From positions 1 to 44,467 of the forward strand of contig CAJULJ010000021.1 of the NCBI GenBank assembly GCA_910587395.1: a DNA stretch of 44,467 nucleotides, read 5' to 3'. The position numbers were made by a program, and so were the translations under genes. Below, piece by piece: positions 40,979 through 44,467 of this stretch. The stretch is from an uncultured Oscillospiraceae bacterium. Lineage in GTDB: Bacteria > Bacillota > Clostridia > Oscillospirales > Oscillospiraceae. Below the pieces are notes generated by a model. That model was not told the origin of the DNA and made no database searches. It saw only the letters and a list, made by a program, of their open reading frames with translations. Every line of letters starts with the position of its first letter. Positions within the stretch are counted from its first letter, which is position 1.

Positions 40979-41869
40979 ATGCTCCCCTGGCTGCTGTGTG
41001 TCGTGCTGTTGATGATTGCCCTGGCGTCGTTCGCCCGTCTGCGCCTGCTCCAAAACAGCCTGGACGACATTGGCCGCCAGCTTGGGGAGCGCCTTTCCTC
41101 CGACACCAACAACCCCATCTTTCTCTCCTCCCGGGACCCCCACGCCCTCAAACTGGCGGCGGAGCTGAACGTCCAGCTCAAGGAGCTGCGCCGCCAGCGC
41201 CAGCAGTACGAAAACGGCGACCGGGAGCTGAAGGAGGCGGTGACCAACGTGTCCCACGACCTGCGCACCCCCCTCACCGCCATCTGCGGCTACTTGGAGC
41301 TGTTGGGCAAGGGGGACAAAACGCCGGATCAGGCCCGGTATCTGGCCCTCATCGCGGACCGGGCCGAGGCCATGCGGCAGCTCACCGAGGAGCTGCTTCG
41401 CTACTCGGTGGCAGCCGGTGGCGAGGAGGAGCCCGCGCTGGAGCCGGTGGATTTGAACGCCGCCGTGGAGGAGGCGGTGGCCTCCTTCTACGGCGCGCTG
41501 GTGGAGGGGGGCGTGACGCCCCGCGTATCCCTGCCTGAGGAACGCGTGGTCCGCAATCTGGACCGGGCCGCCCTTTCCCGGGTTTTGGGCAACCTGCTCA
41601 ATAACGCGCTGAAATACAGCGGCGGGGACTTGAGCGTGGTTTTGGAGCCGGACGGCTCCATTACTCTGTCCAACGCGGCGCCGGAGCTGGACGAGGTACA
41701 GGTAGGGCGGCTGTTCGACCGGTTCTACACGGTGGAATCGGCCCGCCGGTCCACCGGGCTGGGGCTGTCCATTGCCCGCTCACTCACCGAGCGCATGGGC
41801 GGAACCATCACCGCCCGGTACGAGGAGGGGCGGCTGTCGGTGGAGTTCCACTTTCCCGCCCACATTTGA
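40979..41869 (+). CDS. Sensor histidine kinase
   Basis: A 296-residue kinase with a single N-terminal membrane helix (about 2-18) and no extracytoplasmic sensor domain. Coiled linker, then the H-box VSHDLRTPLTAICGYLELL (His93), the N-box NLLNNALKYS and G-box GLGLSIARSL. GAGGTGA precedes the ATG. Without a sensor domain, it may read the transporter's activity, as in BceS-like systems; that is inference. Pairs with the response regulator at the start of the cluster. Confidence 0.93.
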   Translation: MLPWLLCVVLLMIALASFARLRLLQNSLDDIGRQLGERLSSDTNNPIFLSSRDPHALKLAAELNVQLKELRRQRQQYENGDRELKEAVTNVSHDLRTPLTAICGYLELLGKGDKTPDQARYLALIADRAEAMRQLTEELLRYSVAAGGEEEPALEPVDLNAAVEEAVASFYGALVEGGVTPRVSLPEERVVRNLDRAALSRVLGNLLNNALKYSGGDLSVVLEPDGSITLSNAAPELDEVQVGRLFDRFYTVESARRSTGLGLSIARSLTERMGGTITARYEEGRLSVEFHFPAHI

Positions 41870-41946
41870 TGCCGGTCTCACACAAAAAGACCACCGGGAA
41901 GGGGCGGTGACATAAGAAAATATTTTAAGCAAGGGTTGGCGCGGCG

Positions 41947-42130
41947 TTAAACTGCGCCGACTTTCGCATTGTTATTGTCTCTGGCAGTTTGGAATTGCTC
42001 CCGCGCTCCCTTAAAATCAAACGCACCAATGAAATTATGGACAATCTCAAACTCCCGGATTTTCACCCGTTTCTGCTGTTCGCCGGTCGTATAGGTATCG
42101 GACGCCCTGATCTGTTCCACGAACCTGTTT
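41947..42130 (-). pseudogene. C-terminal remnant of a large serine recombinase
   Basis: The minus-strand frame reads RFVEQIRASDTYTTGEQQ and then a basic strand ending IVHNFIGAFDF before a polar tail and stop at 41947. This resembles the C-termini (DUF4368-like, ending in a xxNFIG strand) of large serine recombinases. The catalytic and DNA-binding parts are absent, so it is a fragment. The identification rests on a short stretch. Confidence 0.5.
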
Positions 42131-42172
42131 CGACATAATAACAGCCTCAAATGTCACAACTTCGAGGCATTT

Positions 42173-42203
42173 GAAAGCCGGGAGCAAGTTACTCCCGGCT
42201 TTC
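42173..42203. terminator. Strong hairpin after the FtsX-type permease gene
   Basis: GAAAGCCGGGAG (42173-42184) and CTCCCGGCTTTC (42192-42203) form a perfect 12-bp stem with a 7-nt loop, 12 bp beyond the permease stop. No T run on either strand, so termination is uncertain. Confidence 0.5.
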
Positions 42204-42214
42204 ATGGATAAATC

Positions 42215-44467
42215 TCAATTTTGCCGCAGCCGCTCTATGATGCTGACTTTAGCGATTTGTCGGTACAAAAGTGCCGGTATTGCCACAGTTAGGAGTATAA
42301 GGAACGGGTAGATTACCAGCATGGGCCACATGACAAAGCGATAGGTGAAGAACCAAATCCCGCTGGAAATTCCCCGCACGACTACCACAGAAAACAAAAC
42401 GCCAAGGACAACCGATGTGATAATCGTTCCCACAGCATAATACAGTCCTTCAAAAGAGAGCATGCGCTTTAGCTGCTTGCCGGTCATGCCGATGCTTTGC
42501 AGCATGGCAAACTCCTTTCTGCGGGTGATAACGCTTGTCAAAACGGAGTTGACAAAGTTTGCAATACCTATAATGCCGATGATGATACTCAACGCTCCGC
42601 CGATGGTCATAATCAGGGAGGTCAGGTTGTCAAAAGAGCTGACATAGGTTGCTTTGGATTCAAAATCCATACTCGGCTCCACGCTGTCAATATAGTCATT
42701 CAAAAACTCTGCCATTGGGGTTTTTGTTCCCTCTTTCACATCAAAGGGGAAATTGACCAGATGGGGGTCATCGCACAGCGGCAGGAAGATTTCTGTTGGG
42801 AGATAGAACCGGCTTTCGCCCGTGTTGCGGGTGGTGGCTGTGTTCTCGTTGGCCCGGACTTTTGCCAGGATGATAAAGTCATAGCTGTCCGTAATGGTGG
42901 TGGAAAGCCCCTCCGCTTTCAGGTGATTGATTCGTACCGTGTCCCCAACACTGATATTGGGGTTATCTATGACGGTTCCATCATCGTTACAATCCACGCT
43001 CAACAGGATATACTTTCCTGATTTCAGCTTTTCCAGGTCGACGATTCCCTCTATGGCCTCCATGTGATTCAGCAGAAAATCGTCCGCGCCGTACAGGGCT
43101 ACAAAGGGATTGCCGTTTTGATCCTTGTTATAGCTGAAAAAGACGTTGTGTTCTGTGGAAAACGGTTCTTCCAGCACACGGGAGGTATAGAGCCTGCCGC
43201 CATCCTCGAAACACCCATTCTGCTTCACAGCCTCAATAAAGCTCTCCGACAGGTCGTTTTCACTTTTTTCAAATTGGAACTGGAAGTAGTCTGCGTTAGA
43301 GATCACAAAGTCTGTATCCATAAATTTTGCGATATACTTGTCAAGGTCAAACCCGCCGGACAGAGTGAACACGGTGTTGAACAGCACCAGGCTCAGGGTC
43401 ATGGACACGATCACCAGCACAGTACGCTTGCGGTTGCGGCCCAGGTTTGCCAGCGCCATAAAGTGGAGCTTCGCGCCATGTGTTGACTTCTTATCTTTGA
43501 CCTTGCGTTTTCCGAACGCCGCCGCATCATTCTCCGTATAGCGTATTGCTTCAATTGCGGAAACCGCACCTGCAATTTTAGCGGGCTTGCGGACGCTGAC
43601 AAAGACCGTGAACAGGGCAAAGGCGGCGGAGCCAATGAAAATGAGGGGATTTACCGTCACCTTAATGCCGGCGTCCGCAGTATAACTCGTTCCGTTCATC
43701 AGGAATGGAACCAAAGCCCGGCCAATCAAGAAGCCCACCAGCAAACCGATCGGAATCCCAATCAGGGAAAGTCGAAGCGCCTGCCGGTTGATAAGCCGCT
43801 TGATTTGCCGCTCTGTTGTGCCCAGCGTTTTTAACTGTCCATAGGACTGAATATCCTGAATGACAGAAATCTGGAAAATATTGTAGATAATCAAATATCC
43901 AGTTACAATAATCAGCGCAACGCCAACGATGCCGGAAAGCAGCATAGCTGGATTGTCCGTCAACGCGCCATTCTGATAGGCCGGACTGACACGGGCGATC
44001 ACATAATTGCTGTCCTCCTTGCTGCCGCCCATCGTATCACAGGTATAACCGGTTTCGGAAAGAAGCTGGTGGAGCTGGGCCTCTATATTGCCCCGTCCTT
44101 TGAACATCACATAGGCGGAGACAACACCGGAATAGTCATTATCCACAGGATAGGTATAGGTTAAAATATCCCAATGGGCCTCCACAAAGGCTTCCGATAC
44201 GATCAGCCGCCCGATATTGCTCAAGCTGTCTGTTTCCCAAAAGCCGCAGAGGATAAAATCGGTGGTGTATGTCTTTCCTTTTACTTCATAGGTCAGAGAA
44301 ACGGCTTCCCCGATCCGCGCCGGTACACCCAGGGCATCCAGCGTCTTTGTGTCCGCGATGATCTCGTTTTCCGATTCAGGCCGGTAGCCTGTTGTGGGGG
44401 TGTAGCGGGCAAATTCCAGAGCGGTGTCATCCATATACCACAGGTCAGACCGCCAACGCTCCAAGCC
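42215..44467 (-). CDS. FtsX-type ABC transporter permease (5' end outside window)
   Basis: At least 750 residues of a large permease continuing past the right edge. Two FtsX repeats are visible: helices near 180-205, 230-255 and 275-295 in the first, and a second set near 580-745 with the RRKEFAMLQSIGMTGKQLKRMLSFEG coupling motif. A large extracytoplasmic domain (about 380-575) lies between them. The first repeat has the matching IQDIQSYGQLKTLGTTERQIK coupling motif. Ends ERLRQN. GC is lower than in the core. These two-repeat permeases work with a separate ATPase, often as cargo of conjugative elements; the ATPase gene should lie just outside. Confidence 0.9.
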   Translation of the reverse strand, partial: GLERWRSDLWYMDDTALEFARYTPTTGYRPESENEIIADTKTLDALGVPARIGEAVSLTYEVKGKTYTTDFILCGFWETDSLSNIGRLIVSEAFVEAHWDILTYTYPVDNDYSGVVSAYVMFKGRGNIEAQLHQLLSETGYTCDTMGGSKEDSNYVIARVSPAYQNGALTDNPAMLLSGIVGVALIIVTGYLIIYNIFQISVIQDIQSYGQLKTLGTTERQIKRLINRQALRLSLIGIPIGLLVGFLIGRALVPFLMNGTSYTADAGIKVTVNPLIFIGSAAFALFTVFVSVRKPAKIAGAVSAIEAIRYTENDAAAFGKRKVKDKKSTHGAKLHFMALANLGRNRKRTVLVIVSMTLSLVLFNTVFTLSGGFDLDKYIAKFMDTDFVISNADYFQFQFEKSENDLSESFIEAVKQNGCFEDGGRLYTSRVLEEPFSTEHNVFFSYNKDQNGNPFVALYGADDFLLNHMEAIEGIVDLEKLKSGKYILLSVDCNDDGTVIDNPNISVGDTVRINHLKAEGLSTTITDSYDFIILAKVRANENTATTRNTGESRFYLPTEIFLPLCDDPHLVNFPFDVKEGTKTPMAEFLNDYIDSVEPSMDFESKATYVSSFDNLTSLIMTIGGALSIIIGIIGIANFVNSVLTSVITRRKEFAMLQSIGMTGKQLKRMLSFEGLYYAVGTIITSVVLGVLFSVVVVRGISSGIWFFTYRFVMWPMLVIYPFLILLTVAIPALLYRQIAKVSIIERLRQN

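Larger units (their letters stand above)
41870..42214. other. Junction between the core and a second mobile region
   Basis: After the kinase the DNA turns AT-rich (41910-41940) and contains only a fragment of a recombinase C-terminus (41947-42130) and a strong hairpin (42173-42203). A short inverted repeat GGTCT/AGACC is at 41874-41892. No complete gene was seen. Probably the scar of an element boundary. Confidence 0.5.

Noticed and set aside
1..44467. CRISPR arrays, tRNA or rRNA genes
   Set aside because: No regularly spaced direct repeats and no cloverleaf-like or rRNA-like segments were recognised in the intergenic regions.

Overview
The window looks like a chromosome segment of a fairly high-GC gut Bacillota of the Oscillospiraceae type (Flavonifractor/Lawsonibacter/Oscillibacter-like; genus not determinable here). 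Strong purine-rich Shine-Dalgarno sites, frequent TTG/GTG starts, tightly overlapping genes, CsoR-type copper control and carAB/guaA/ddl/murF/prfA housekeeping genes support this. It holds a conserved chromosomal core (about 9.9-41.9 kb) between two mobile-DNA regions.

Left region (1-9904). From 1 to about 7867 lies the right-hand part of a mobile element: a structured non-coding leader, two ParB-fold genes and a small CxxC protein, then a strongly promoted operon of four overlapping recombinase genes. Three are full-length large serine recombinases with intact catalytic serines. The fourth is a 126-residue resolvase-like protein in which the catalytic Ser is Ala. This element ends inside the tyrosine integrase gene of a second, older element, exactly at the HxLRH active-site box. 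Only the integrase N-terminal part, an excisionase-like gene and a divergent XRE regulator remain, with paired operators between them. This older element abuts the 3' end of guaA, a known island integration hotspot.

Core, minus strand (9905-17511): carA-carB, three small unrecognised genes and guaA lie head to tail with short gaps, probably one transcript joining pyrimidine and GMP synthesis. Core, plus strand (17703-30244): a DUF421/DUF4363 pair; a cell-wall and translation cluster (ddl, murF, ABC-F ATPase, DUF218 protein, prfA); then a HAD phosphatase fused to a four-helix membrane domain, TsaC/YwlC, DUF4180, coaE, an M18 aminopeptidase and a TepA-like ClpP relative. Next come a Vat/CatB-like acetyltransferase behind a leader ORF, an RluA-type pseudouridine synthase, a GNAT and a membrane protein.

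Minus strand, 33.0-36.4 kb: a copper operon (csoR-copA) with a recognisable CsoR operator. The CopA carries a C-terminal CopZ-like domain that has its own internal ribosome binding site. A FlK-type hotdog thioesterase follows. Plus strand, 36.5-41.9 kb: an OmpR-family regulator, a TfoX C-terminal-domain protein, an ABC ATPase, three paralogous ABC-2 permeases and a histidine kinase form a sensor-regulator-exporter unit resembling antimicrobial-peptide resistance modules.

Right end (41.9-44.5 kb): a recombinase C-terminal remnant followed by the 3' part of a large FtsX-type permease gene with lower GC, probably the edge of another mobile element. The most novel-looking items are the 3+1 serine recombinase operon, its insertion into another element's integrase, the CopA-CopZ fusion with internal start, and the leader ORF before the acetyltransferase.
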